A DNA stretch of 34,204 bases. Origin: Bdellovibrionales bacterium. Lineage in GTDB: Bacteria; Bdellovibrionota; Bdellovibrionia; Bdellovibrionales; Bdellovibrionaceae. The position numbers and the translations under genes are program-made. This document shows positions 1 through 7,956 of the stretch, one piece after another (within the stretch, counting starts at the first letter, position 1; each line of letters starts with the position of its first letter). The stretch spans positions 1-34,204 of the forward strand of contig SXSU01000116.1 in the NCBI GenBank assembly GCA_005793345.1, written 5' to 3'. The notes under the pieces were generated by a model. It had not been told where the DNA came from and searched no databases. It was given only the letters and a program-made list of their open reading frames with translations.

Positions 1-111
1 AAGACAGAAAAATTAATTGATAAAAAAATTAGAGTTGGCTTGTTTAATAGTAAAGAATTTACAAAAGATAAATTAAAAGAGTTGGGTGTTTGTATGAAGT
101 TGATTGGGTAG
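1..111 (+). CDS. C-terminal end of an unidentified protein (5' truncated)
   Basis: An open frame enters from the left edge in frame 1 and stops at TAG 109-111, leaving 36 codons. The visible tail is lysine-rich and ends in ...ELGVCMKLIG. I do not recognise the family, and the piece is too short to assign a function. A strong hairpin terminator begins seven bases after the stop, so this gene appears to be the last of its own transcription unit and not part of the glycan operon that starts at 428. Confidence 0.5.
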   Translation, partial: KTEKLIDKKIRVGLFNSKEFTKDKLKELGVCMKLIG

Positions 112-117
112 GGGTGG

Positions 118-141
118 ATTAGTGTGGTCCACACTAATTTT
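118..141 (+). terminator. Rho-independent type terminator
   Basis: A perfect 10-bp inverted repeat (118-127 with 129-138, core TTAGTGTGG / CCACACTAA around a central T at 128) runs into a T tract at 138-141. In practice the loop would open to three bases. The hairpin lies immediately after the stop codon of the truncated first gene. The T tract is short, but placement and symmetry fit an intrinsic terminator separating the upstream gene from the glycan locus. The element is nearly palindromic, so it could also be a protein-binding site. Confidence 0.7.
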
Positions 142-427
142 GAGTATTTGTAGATGATCATAAATCATTAATAACTTGAAAATCAATCACTTTATATGTT
201 TAATTTTTTGTTTATGGGTTGACAGAAAAGGTTGAAAAATAGGTTAAATGTGCGCAGTTTTGTGCGTATTAATTTTAATAAATTAGTATATACACAAAAG
301 CATGAACAGTAACCTAAATAATAAATTGAGATGTCATATTACTAAATTTTGGAAAAGTTAGGTGTATTAAAAACTTAATTAGCATTTATATAATTATTTG
401 AAGGAAGTAAAATTTTACTTATAAATC
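142..427 (+). other. Gene-free leader upstream of the glycan operon
   Basis: About 286 bases between the terminator and the pseC start hold no convincing open frame. The region must carry the operon promoter, because it is the last long gap before some 33 kb of same-strand genes. I looked for the Bacteroidota -7 element (TAnnTTTG with an upstream TTG) and found only poor matches, for example around 326-351, so no promoter is called. A TTGACA occurs at 219-224 without a matching downstream box. A 16-bp perfect palindrome sits just before the start codon and is listed separately. Confidence 0.4.
405..420. repeat. 16-bp perfect palindrome just upstream of pseC start
   Basis: AAGTAAAATTTTACTT is its own reverse complement and ends seven bases before the ATG at 428. 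It could be an operator or an mRNA hairpin over the ribosome-entry region, or a chance product of AT-rich sequence. No second copy was noticed in the window. Confidence 0.35.
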
Positions 428-1585
428 ATGAAAAAAATACCATACGGAAGACAGAATATTACACAGGATGATATAGATGCAGTAATAAGTGTTTTGAAGT
501 CTGATTTTTTGACTCAAGGACCTAGCATAAAATTATTTGAAGATGCATTTGCTGAATACGTTGGATCTAAATTTGCAATTGCTGTTTCAAATGGAACTGC
601 TGCATTGCATCTTTGCACACTTGCAATGAATTTGAATCCAGGGGATAAAGTTATAACTACTCCTATCACATTTGTAGCATCGGCAAATTGCGTTCGTTAT
701 TGTGGAGGAGAAGTGGTTTTTGCTGATATTGATTCTGAGTCTTATTTATTAGATATAAATAATGTAAGGGCATTATTAGAAAAAGATATTAATAAAGAAA
801 TAAAAGGCATTATTCCTGTGAATTTTGCAGGAAGAGTTGTTGATTTGGAAGACTTTAGAAAACTTGCGAATGAATTCGGGTGTTGGATCATTGAAGATGC
901 TTGTCATTCCCCGGGTGGATACTTTATTAATTGCCAAAATGAAAAAGTTACTTCAGGATCTGGTAGATATGCAGACTTATCAATTTTTTCATTTCACCCA
1001 GTTAAGCATATTGCTTCTGGGGAGGGTGGTATGATCACAACTAATGATGAATTACTTTACCAAAAGATTCTAAATTTACGAACTCATGGTATTCAGCAAA
1101 GTAGTGATAAAAAAGAGGAAGACCATGGTATATGGTATTATGAAATGCAAGAGCTTGGTTACAATTATAGACTTACAGATTTTCAAGCGGCCTTAGGTTT
1201 GAGTCAGTTAAAACGAGCAACTTATGGTTTAGAAAAGCGTAAAGAAATTGTTAAATTCTATGAAGAATCATTTAAAGGAAAAGCTTTTATTAAGCAATTG
1301 CCTGGTTATGTTGAAGGTCATGCATATCATTTATATGTAATAGAAGTAATTGAAAAGCGAAAAGAGCTTGTAGATTATCTAAGACAGCAAAATATTTTTG
1401 TTCAAATTCACTACATACCAGCTCATTTAATGCCTTATTACAAAAAGTTTGGTTGGAAGAAAGGTGACTTGCCGGTTTCAGAATTTTATTATAAGAATTG
1501 CATAAGCTTACCAATTTTTCCAACTTTAACAATAGAAGAGCGGCGATTTATTGTTGAGCAAATAAATAAATTTTATGCAAAATAA
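428..1585 (+). CDS. pseC: PseC-type UDP-4-keto-6-deoxy-sugar aminotransferase
   Basis: PLP-dependent aminotransferase of the DegT/DnrJ/EryC1 family, 385 residues, normal length. The N-terminus (IPYGRQNIT..D, SDFLTQGP) is characteristic of PseC, which aminates C4 of the 4-keto-6-deoxy-L-arabino intermediate in pseudaminic acid synthesis. The PLP lysine is K193 in FSFHPVKHIASGEGG, with the cofactor aspartate D157 in EDACHS. It is a cytoplasmic enzyme. It is the first gene of the locus, starts at ATG and overlaps pseF by 11 bases, which suggests coupled translation. The usual partner PseB is not adjacent; the dehydratase at 27412 is the only candidate in the window to make its substrate. Identification as PseC and not LegC rests on the N-terminal signature and on the PseI-like synthase downstream. 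Confidence 0.92.
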   Translation: MKKIPYGRQNITQDDIDAVISVLKSDFLTQGPSIKLFEDAFAEYVGSKFAIAVSNGTAALHLCTLAMNLNPGDKVITTPITFVASANCVRYCGGEVVFADIDSESYLLDINNVRALLEKDINKEIKGIIPVNFAGRVVDLEDFRKLANEFGCWIIEDACHSPGGYFINCQNEKVTSGSGRYADLSIFSFHPVKHIASGEGGMITTNDELLYQKILNLRTHGIQQSSDKKEEDHGIWYYEMQELGYNYRLTDFQAALGLSQLKRATYGLEKRKEIVKFYEESFKGKAFIKQLPGYVEGHAYHLYVIEVIEKRKELVDYLRQQNIFVQIHYIPAHLMPYYKKFGWKKGDLPVSEFYYKNCISLPIFPTLTIEERRFIVEQINKFYAK

Positions 1586-2264
1586 AAATATTTGTATAAT
1601 TCCAGCACGTGGTGGGAGCAAGAGAATTCCCAAGAAAAATATAAGATTATTTCTAGGTAAGCCGATAATTGCTTATTCAATTGAAGCAGCATTAAAATCT
1701 AAATTGTTTGACGAGGTTATGGTTTCAACAGATGATATCGAAATTTCAAAAATTGCATTAAAATATGGAGCTAAAGTTCCATTTTTACGATCAAATAAAA
1801 ACTCAGATGATTACTCAACAACAATGGATGTTATTAAAGAAGTTATAAGTGAATACAGGTTGAAAATTAATCTTGATTTTGAAAATGGCTGTTGTATATA
1901 TCCAACATCACCCTTATTAAAAATTCATCATTTAAAAAATGGGTATGATAAGTTAATTTCAAATGATTACTCAACAGTTTTTTCTGCTGTGGAATTTAGC
2001 TATCCCATTTGGAGAGGTTTATACATAAATGAGGATAGTACTGCAAAAATGATTTGGCCCCAACATTTAAATGATAGATCACAGGACTTACAAAAAGTAT
2101 ATCATGATGCAGGACAATGGTATTGGTTTAAGACAAAAGAGTTATCTGACTCATTTTTCACTGGAAGATCAGCTATTATTAAACTTGATGAAACTGAGGT
2201 ACAAGACATAGATAATTTAACTGATTGGAAATTAGCGGAATTTAAATATAAAATTTTGTGTTAG
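1575..2264 (+). CDS. pseF: Pseudaminic acid cytidylyltransferase
   Basis: CMP-nonulosonic acid synthetase of the NeuA/PseF family, 229 residues. It activates the free sugar acid with CTP to CMP-pseudaminate, the donor for the final transferase. The N-terminal nucleotide-binding signature IPARGGSKRIPKKN (residues 9-22) is complete. YPTSPLL, a segment KVYHDAGQWYW and a late ETEVQDIDN..DW are typical of PseF. The start ATG lies 11 bases inside pseC, and the stop overlaps the GTG start of the next gene. The enzyme is cytoplasmic. The specificity call (Pse over Leg or Neu) is by resemblance and by neighbours pseC and pseI. Confidence 0.9.
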   Translation: MQNKNICIIPARGGSKRIPKKNIRLFLGKPIIAYSIEAALKSKLFDEVMVSTDDIEISKIALKYGAKVPFLRSNKNSDDYSTTMDVIKEVISEYRLKINLDFENGCCIYPTSPLLKIHHLKNGYDKLISNDYSTVFSAVEFSYPIWRGLYINEDSTAKMIWPQHLNDRSQDLQKVYHDAGQWYWFKTKELSDSFFTGRSAIIKLDETEVQDIDNLTDWKLAEFKYKILC

Positions 2265-2803
2265 AGTATAAGTGTTTAAATAAACAAGAATTTCAAATTG
2301 ACGAATATAAAATTGTCCCTATTAGATTTGAGGATAGGTATAATATCATGAAATGGCGTAATGAACAAATGTATCATTTAAGACAATCTAAAATTCTTAC
2401 TATTGAAGATCAGGATTTTTATTTTGAGAATATAGTAAAAAAATTACCTGAACAAGAAAATCCAAATCAAATTCTTTTTTCATTTCTGGAACATAATATT
2501 TGCATTGGGTATGGAGGCTTGGTTCACTTAAATTGGGAAAAAAAAACTGGAGAAATATCTTTCTTGATTTCAACGGAGCTAGAAAGAAATTTTTTTGAAA
2601 AATTCTGGCTCTTATTTTTACAAATGATTGAACTTGTTGCATTTAAGATTCTAAAATTTAACAAAATATATACATATGCATATGATTTAAGACCTAAGTT
2701 ATATATATGTCTTGAAAAAGCGAATTACGAATTAGAAAGGATTATTGAAGAATCTAACAATAGAATTCTTATACATACAAAATATAACCCCTGTGCAAAA
2801 TAA
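2258..2803 (+). CDS. pseH: PseH-like GNAT N-acetyltransferase
   Basis: A 181-residue GNAT-fold protein starting at GTG 2258, overlapping pseF by seven bases. The segment PIRFEDRYNIMKWRNEQMYHL near residues 21-41 and IGYGGLVHLNW near 83-93 match the GNAT proteins found beside nonulosonic-acid genes in Bacteroidota. By family and position it should acetylate the C4 amine left by PseC, using acetyl-CoA, to give the 2,4-diacetamido intermediate. That assignment is an inference, because the neighbouring lipoyl-acyltransferase could act on the same amine. The reading frame ends inside the extreme 5' end of the next gene. Confidence 0.75.
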   Translation: MLEYKCLNKQEFQIDEYKIVPIRFEDRYNIMKWRNEQMYHLRQSKILTIEDQDFYFENIVKKLPEQENPNQILFSFLEHNICIGYGGLVHLNWEKKTGEISFLISTELERNFFEKFWLLFLQMIELVAFKILKFNKIYTYAYDLRPKLYICLEKANYELERIIEESNNRILIHTKYNPCAK

Positions 2804-4763
2804 ATTTGAAGACCAATTCAAAAAAGCGTTATTTATACGAAAAACTGAGGAACTATTTTTAGAATTATTTAAAGAAGGGAAAATTTCTGGAACCGTCCAT
2901 ACATGTATAGGACAAGAATTCACTGGTATTTTTGCCTCAAAATATAGCAAAGATGGCGATTTTGTTGTTACAAATCATAGGGGCCATGGACATTATATTT
3001 CATTCACAAACGATTATAATGGCCTAATTAATGAATTGCTTGGAAATAGTAAAGGTAGTTCAAGAGGTATAGGAGGGAGTCAACATTTATATAGTAAAAA
3101 TTTTATGTCTAATGGCATACAAGGTGGCATGTTACCAACTGCTGCTGGTTTTGCTTTTGGTATCAAGTTAAAAAATAATAGAAACATTTCAATTGCATTT
3201 TTAGGTGACGGTACATTAGGTGAAGGTGTTGTTTACGAAACACTAAATATTTGTTCATTATGGGGTATACCAATTGTTTTTATTTTAGAAAAAAATGAAA
3301 TATCACAATCAACTTCGTTTAAACAAAATTTTCAGGGAGATCTAAAAAGCAGAATTGAGGGATTTGGAATTGAATATCAATTTACTTCAATTTATGATAT
3401 CGATCACCTTGATGAAACTTTCAATAAATCAATTAAAAAGGCAAGATATGAAAGTAAACCAGTCTTTATTGAAGTAGAAGTTGGTAGGTTGTATTCTCAC
3501 TCAAAAGGTGACGACAATAGAGACCCAAAAGCAGTCGAGGAACTGATTCTCAAGGACCCATTAAACAGGTTTCTTTTAAATAATGAAGTAATAAGAAAAC
3601 AATGGAATGAAGAAATTAATATAATTCATAAAAATATATTAGAAAATATTGATGACAAGAATAAATCAGATGTAGCAAAATTTTTAAAAATTGATAATAA
3701 TTCGCAAAATCATAAACGAATTTATCAAAAGATTGATACATCATTAATTGGAGAAAAAAGGTTTAATGATTTATTATATGAAGAACTTAAAAATATTCTT
3801 ACAAGTAATAAAAATTCAATAATAATTGGAGAAGATATTGAAAATATAAATGAATTTAATCCATTGCCATATGGAGGGGCATTTAAAGTTACAAAAGATC
3901 TTTCAAATTTATTCCCCCTTAAAGTAAGAAATACACCAATTAGCGAACAGGCAATTACAGGAATAGGTATAGGTTTGGCCTTAAATGGATTTACTAGTAT
4001 TGTTGAAATAATGTTTGGGGATTTTACTACCCTTGTTTTAGATCAACTTTTGCAACATGTTTCAAAATTCACATTAATGTATGGAAGGGAATTAGAAATT
4101 CCTTTTATAATGAGAACTCCAATGGGTGGGTTTAGGGGATATGGACCAACACATAGCCAATCTTTAGAAAAACACTTTTTAGGTATTCCCGGTTTAGAGG
4201 TAATATCATTAAATCAATTAATTCCCCCATCTATTATTTTTAAAAAAATTATTAAAAATAAAAAGCCAGTATTATTAATTGAAAATAAAATTCTTTATAC
4301 AAAAAAATTATTTGAAGAACTACCTTTTGGATATGAATTAGAAGTTATGGAAAATGAGTATGATTACCCAATAACCAAAGTTTCACCAATAGATGGAGGT
4401 CCCAATGTGACAATTGTTTGTTATGGTGGTATCTTAAATGAGGTTTTAAATTCAACAAAAAATTTATTTTCAGAACATGAATTATTAGTAGAAATATTTG
4501 TACCTACAGATTTAAATAATGACTTTATTCCTGATTTAGAAATTTCATTAAAAAAGACCAAGCTTTTATGTATAGTGCAGGAGGGAAATTCCTTTGGCTC
4601 ATTTGGTTCGGAAGTAGTTTCTAGTTTAATAAAAAATAATTTTAAAGATTTCGATCTAATAAATATTTCAAATAATACAATTATTCCAAGTTCAAGAGAA
4701 CTTGAGGAAAAGGTATTATCAACATCTGAAAAAATCTCTAAATTAATATTAGATAGTTTATGA
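2793..4763 (+). CDS. Fused E1 alpha/beta thiamine-diphosphate 2-oxoacid dehydrogenase
   Basis: A single chain joins both halves of a 2-oxoacid dehydrogenase E1. The alpha half (about the first 300 residues) has the ThDP motif LGDGTLGEG followed 31 residues later by the EKN asparagine, plus the HRGHGHY segment. The beta half (last ~330 residues) has GEDI, the TPISEQAITGIGIGLALNG segment, and the PMGGFRGYGPTHSQS loop. It should decarboxylate a 2-oxoacid and reductively acylate a lipoyl group. Its next gene, overlapping by four bases (ATGA), supplies that lipoyl domain. The frame opens at TTG 2745, but that would overlap pseH by 59 bases; I prefer GTG 2793 (11-base overlap, 656 residues), which keeps the whole conserved region. 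The substrate is unknown; acetyl, branched-chain and hydroxyacyl donors are all possible. No E3 gene lies in the window. Confidence 0.88.
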   Translation: MQNKFEDQFKKALFIRKTEELFLELFKEGKISGTVHTCIGQEFTGIFASKYSKDGDFVVTNHRGHGHYISFTNDYNGLINELLGNSKGSSRGIGGSQHLYSKNFMSNGIQGGMLPTAAGFAFGIKLKNNRNISIAFLGDGTLGEGVVYETLNICSLWGIPIVFILEKNEISQSTSFKQNFQGDLKSRIEGFGIEYQFTSIYDIDHLDETFNKSIKKARYESKPVFIEVEVGRLYSHSKGDDNRDPKAVEELILKDPLNRFLLNNEVIRKQWNEEINIIHKNILENIDDKNKSDVAKFLKIDNNSQNHKRIYQKIDTSLIGEKRFNDLLYEELKNILTSNKNSIIIGEDIENINEFNPLPYGGAFKVTKDLSNLFPLKVRNTPISEQAITGIGIGLALNGFTSIVEIMFGDFTTLVLDQLLQHVSKFTLMYGRELEIPFIMRTPMGGFRGYGPTHSQSLEKHFLGIPGLEVISLNQLIPPSIIFKKIIKNKKPVLLIENKILYTKKLFEELPFGYELEVMENEYDYPITKVSPIDGGPNVTIVCYGGILNEVLNSTKNLFSEHELLVEIFVPTDLNNDFIPDLEISLKKTKLLCIVQEGNSFGSFGSEVVSSLIKNNFKDFDLINISNNTIIPSSRELEEKVLSTSEKISKLILDSL

Positions 4764-5848
4764 TAAACAAATATTATGTTGAAAAGTTTAATGCGTCAGA
4801 TGATTATTTCAATGTTACAGAGTTGTATGTTAATCAATCTGAATTCGTAAAAAATGGAGAATTGATTATTTCAATTGAATCTTCAAAAGCAGACATTGAT
4901 ATTGAAGTGAATAAAGAAGGGTATTTATATTACAATATTATTAAAGGTCAAAAAATAAATGTCGGAGAACTTTTTTACATAATTTCCGATGAAAAAATAC
5001 CTAATTGGGAAATTGAATTCAAAAATGCAATAGAAACCACATCGATTGATTTAGAATTATTAATATCCAACAAGGCAAAGATTTTAATCGAAGCTAATGG
5101 TATAAACCCATTGGATTTAAATAAAAAAAATATCAAAGAGATCGATGTAATAAATTATTTAAATGACCTAAAAAGAAAAAAATTCGAAGACTTTGGAAAA
5201 AAATATTTAATTAAAAATAAATCAAATATAACACCTGTAATAATTATCGGTGGTGGCGGTGGTGCTAAAATGGTTATCGATGCATTAAAAACCTCAACTA
5301 AATATCAAGTAGTTGGAATATTAGATGATAAATTAGAAATTGGGTATAATTTAATGGACATTAATGTAGTTGGTTGTTTAAACGATATAAAATCATTGCT
5401 TGAAATTGGAATAAATAATTTCATATTAGCCTTCGGTGTTTTGACTCAAAGAAATGCTAGATATGATTTATATTTAAAATTGAAACAAATGGGTTGTGTT
5501 TTTCCAAATGTCATACATCCAAAAGCGATTGTTGAAGAATCAGTAGTTATGGGAGAAGGAAATGTTATTTTAGCGATGGCAAATGTTGGGAGCTGCGTTA
5601 AGATGGGTAATCTTAATTATATTAATAATAATGCTCTAATTTCACATGATTGTGAATTACATGAAAATATACATCTTGCACCTGCATCAGTTTTAGCATC
5701 GTCCATTATTATTGAATCAAATGTTCTGATAGGTATGAACACAACTTTATATTATGGAATAACAATTGGTTATGGTTCAACAATTTTAAATGGTTTAATA
5801 ATAAATAATTCAGTTTCAAAAAACGTAATTCAAAAAATTAATAATTAA
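4760..5848 (+). CDS. Hybrid lipoyl domain / binding domain / PglD-type sugar acyltransferase
   Basis: A 362-residue three-part protein. Residues 1-77 form a lipoyl domain; the ESSKA motif (40-44) presents K43 where E2 proteins carry lipoamide. Residues 102-135 resemble a peripheral subunit-binding domain (SNKAKILIEANGI...IKEIDVINYL) but lack the usual GTGxGGR loop. Residues 157-360 are a PglD/NeuD-family acyltransferase: a Rossmann-like sugar-binding part beginning VIIIGGGGGAK (the customary His of this glycine loop is Gly) and a left-handed beta-helix of hexapeptide repeats with the expected catalytic histidine H296 in ISHDC. The usual E2 CAT-like catalytic domain is absent. Coupled to the E1 gene (ATGA) and to pseI (TAATG). 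Inference: the acyl group made by E1 is handed from lipoyl-K43 to a sugar amine. Domain calls are confident; the mechanism is a hypothesis. Confidence 0.85.
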   Translation: MINKYYVEKFNASDDYFNVTELYVNQSEFVKNGELIISIESSKADIDIEVNKEGYLYYNIIKGQKINVGELFYIISDEKIPNWEIEFKNAIETTSIDLELLISNKAKILIEANGINPLDLNKKNIKEIDVINYLNDLKRKKFEDFGKKYLIKNKSNITPVIIIGGGGGAKMVIDALKTSTKYQVVGILDDKLEIGYNLMDINVVGCLNDIKSLLEIGINNFILAFGVLTQRNARYDLYLKLKQMGCVFPNVIHPKAIVEESVVMGEGNVILAMANVGSCVKMGNLNYINNNALISHDCELHENIHLAPASVLASSIIIESNVLIGMNTTLYYGITIGYGSTILNGLIINNSVSKNVIQKINN

Positions 5849-6888
5849 TGAAAATAGGAAATTTTAGTATTCAAAATGGTAGTCGTGTATTTATAATAGC
5901 AGAATTATCTGCAAATCATAATGGTAGTATTGAAACTGCCATTGAAACAATTAAGGCAGCCAAAAGAGCGGGTGCAGATTGCATTAAATTTCAAACATAT
6001 ACAGCTGATACTATCACAATAGATTGCAATAAGGAAGATTTTTTCATAAAAGGAACAATATGGGACGGTTCAAATTTGCACAAATTATATCAACAAGCTT
6101 ATACGCCTTGGGAGTGGCATGAGCAGTTATTTAAAGTAGCTGAAGATGAAGGACTTGTGTGCTTTTCATCACCATTTGATAAATCAGCAGTTGATTTTTT
6201 GGAAAAATTAAATACACCTGCTTATAAGATTGCTTCATTTGAAATTACAGATATCCCATTAATTGAATATGTGGCTTCGAAAGGCAAACCTATAATTATA
6301 TCAACAGGTATTGCAGAATTGGAAGATATACAACTAGCAGTAGATACATGTAGAAGCGTTGGTAATAATCAAATAGCATTACTAAAATGTACATCAAGTT
6401 ATCCTGCACCTATTGATGAAGCAAATATGATAATGGTTAGAGATTTAGGTGATCGTTTTAATGTAATTTCTGGATTATCAGATCATACAATGGGTGCTAC
6501 TGTTCCAATCGTTGCAACAGCCTTGGGTGCAAAAATTATTGAAAAGCATTTTATATTAGATAGAGGTATAGGTGGCCCAGACGCGTCTTTTTCAATGAAC
6601 GAAAAAGAATTCACAGAGATGGTAAGATTAATCCGTGAAGCTGAAATGTCAATCGGTATAATTGATTATAATTTAACAGAAAAGCAGAAAAAAGGTAGAG
6701 ACTTTTCTAGGTCTTTATATTTTATCAATGATTTAAAAGCGGGCGATACAATTACTGATAATGATATTCGATCAATTAGGCCAGGATTTGGTTTACATCC
6801 AAAGTACTATAATAAAATAGTTGGAAAAAAAGTTAAGATAAATAAATTATTTGGAGATCGGGTTGAATTCAATGATATAATATTTTAA
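5848..6888 (+). CDS. pseI: Pseudaminic acid synthase
   Basis: NeuB-family synthase, 346 residues. It condenses phosphoenolpyruvate with the 2,4-di-N-acylated 6-deoxy-L-altrose to make pseudaminic acid. An N-terminal TIM barrel (about 1-270) carries IIAELSANHNGS, ADCIKFQTY, CFSSPFD, YKIASFE, STGIA, LKCTSSYPAP, GLSDHT and EKHF. A C-terminal antifreeze-like SAF domain (about 285-345) contains FINDLKAGDTIT and IRPGFGLHP. The ELSANHN form is the PseI version. Its start codon overlaps the stop of the hybrid acyltransferase by one base. PseI needs a free sugar, so a hydrolase equivalent to PseG must act upstream, but none is recognisable in this window. Confidence 0.92.
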   Translation: MKIGNFSIQNGSRVFIIAELSANHNGSIETAIETIKAAKRAGADCIKFQTYTADTITIDCNKEDFFIKGTIWDGSNLHKLYQQAYTPWEWHEQLFKVAEDEGLVCFSSPFDKSAVDFLEKLNTPAYKIASFEITDIPLIEYVASKGKPIIISTGIAELEDIQLAVDTCRSVGNNQIALLKCTSSYPAPIDEANMIMVRDLGDRFNVISGLSDHTMGATVPIVATALGAKIIEKHFILDRGIGGPDASFSMNEKEFTEMVRLIREAEMSIGIIDYNLTEKQKKGRDFSRSLYFINDLKAGDTITDNDIRSIRPGFGLHPKYYNKIVGKKVKINKLFGDRVEFNDIIF

Positions 6889-6892
6889 CAAT

Positions 6893-7663
6893 ATGTTTAA
6901 ATGCGACATAATTGCTTTGAAAAAAGCCTTGGTTGAATTAAAAGTTCCAAAATATTCTACTATAATTATACATAGTAGTCTTTTTAGGTTTGGAATTATT
7001 GATGGTGGAGTCAGTGCAATATATGATTTATTGAAAAGTGTTTTTGATGAAACATATACATTAGTAATGCCAACATATACATTTTCATTTTCAAATACAA
7101 GAGATTGGAGCTGTCTTGACACTAAAAGTGAAACAGGTGCCTTGACAGAATTTATGAGAAAGCATTTACCTGAAAACAGATCAATAAATCCATTTCACTC
7201 CGTTTGTGTTGTAGGCCCACAAAAGGAGTATTTGCTTAATGAATTTTCAGATAGCTCATTTGGAGATAATTCAGTCTATGAAAAATTATATAAATTAGGT
7301 GCTTATAATTTATCTATTGGAAGTGAATTTATAGGTGGTGCCACATTTTGTCACTATGCTGAAGAAAAATTAAAGGTGCCATATAGGTTCTATAAATACT
7401 TTCCAGGTAATATTACAGATAAAAATAATAACAAGGTGAATATTGATTTTAAAATGTATGTTAGAGTAATTGAAAAAGATTTTTATTATGATAATAATTG
7501 GGAAGTTTTTTGGCAAGATGTTTTAAAAAAAGGGCTAGTTAATTACTTCAAATTCAACAAAACAGCTCCAATATTTCTTATGAATATCAAAGATTCACAT
7601 GACTTCTTAGTTGAAAACATACAAAAAGATCCATATTATGTAGCAACAAAATTTAAACTATAA
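6893..7663 (+). CDS. AAC(3)-family sugar N-acyltransferase
   Basis: A 256-residue member of the aminoglycoside 3-N-acetyltransferase (Antibiotic_NAT) family. Visible family marks are IIIHSSLFRFG near the N-terminus, LVMPTYTFSF, NPFHSVCVVGP, and SIGSEFIGGATFCHYAEE leading to a VPYR segment. In surface-glycan loci these proteins acylate amino sugars rather than inactivate antibiotics. Next to an acyl carrier protein and ketoreductase, it is the best candidate to move a custom-built acyl group from carrier to sugar amine. Four bases separate it from pseI. No membrane segment is seen. Calling it a resistance gene would be unjustified. Confidence 0.75.
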   Translation: MFKCDIIALKKALVELKVPKYSTIIIHSSLFRFGIIDGGVSAIYDLLKSVFDETYTLVMPTYTFSFSNTRDWSCLDTKSETGALTEFMRKHLPENRSINPFHSVCVVGPQKEYLLNEFSDSSFGDNSVYEKLYKLGAYNLSIGSEFIGGATFCHYAEEKLKVPYRFYKYFPGNITDKNNNKVNIDFKMYVRVIEKDFYYDNNWEVFWQDVLKKGLVNYFKFNKTAPIFLMNIKDSHDFLVENIQKDPYYVATKFKL

Positions 7664-7674
7664 AACCCAAATAA

Positions 7675-7953
7675 ATGAAAGAAAAAATAGAAAAAATGGT
7701 TTTTAATATTATTAAAAACAATACCGAAGATCTGAATATTGGATCTATAAACTACGATACTTTATTGTTGTCTGAGGGTTCAGCAATAGATTCGATGACA
7801 ATTGTATCTATTGTTGTTGATTTAGAATCTGAATTAGCTGATGTTTTTCAAAAAGAAATTTCTCTGAGTGATGATAAGGCTATGTCAAGAAAAATTAGCC
7901 CTTATAATAATGTAAAAAATCTAATTGATTATATTATTGAGTTATTAAATTAG
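7675..7953 (+). CDS. Acyl carrier protein (first copy)
   Basis: A 92-residue acidic helical protein with the phosphopantetheine attachment serine S40 in the motif AIDSMTIVSIV; the usual DSL is DSM here. It is slightly longer than a typical 75-85 residue carrier, with an insertion after the second helix (ISLSDDKAMSRK). It would tether acyl intermediates for the ketoreductase, condensing enzyme and acyltransferase encoded around it. It is distinct in sequence from the second carrier at 14231, suggesting the two hold different intermediates. The nearest genes are the AAC(3)-like acyltransferase (11 bases upstream) and the reductase (three bases downstream). Confidence 0.82.
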   Translation: MKEKIEKMVFNIIKNNTEDLNIGSINYDTLLLSEGSAIDSMTIVSIVVDLESELADVFQKEISLSDDKAMSRKISPYNNVKNLIDYIIELLN

Positions 7954-7956
7954 AAT

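Noticed and set aside
2745..2792. TTG start at 2745 for the E1 gene
   Set aside because: It would add 16 residues that overlap pseH by 59 bases and show no conserved character. GTG 2793 keeps the full domain and a short overlap like those of neighbouring genes.
6893..7663. Aminoglycoside resistance gene
   Set aside because: The family match is to AAC(3), but the position inside a sugar and acyl-carrier operon argues for a sugar N-acyltransferase.
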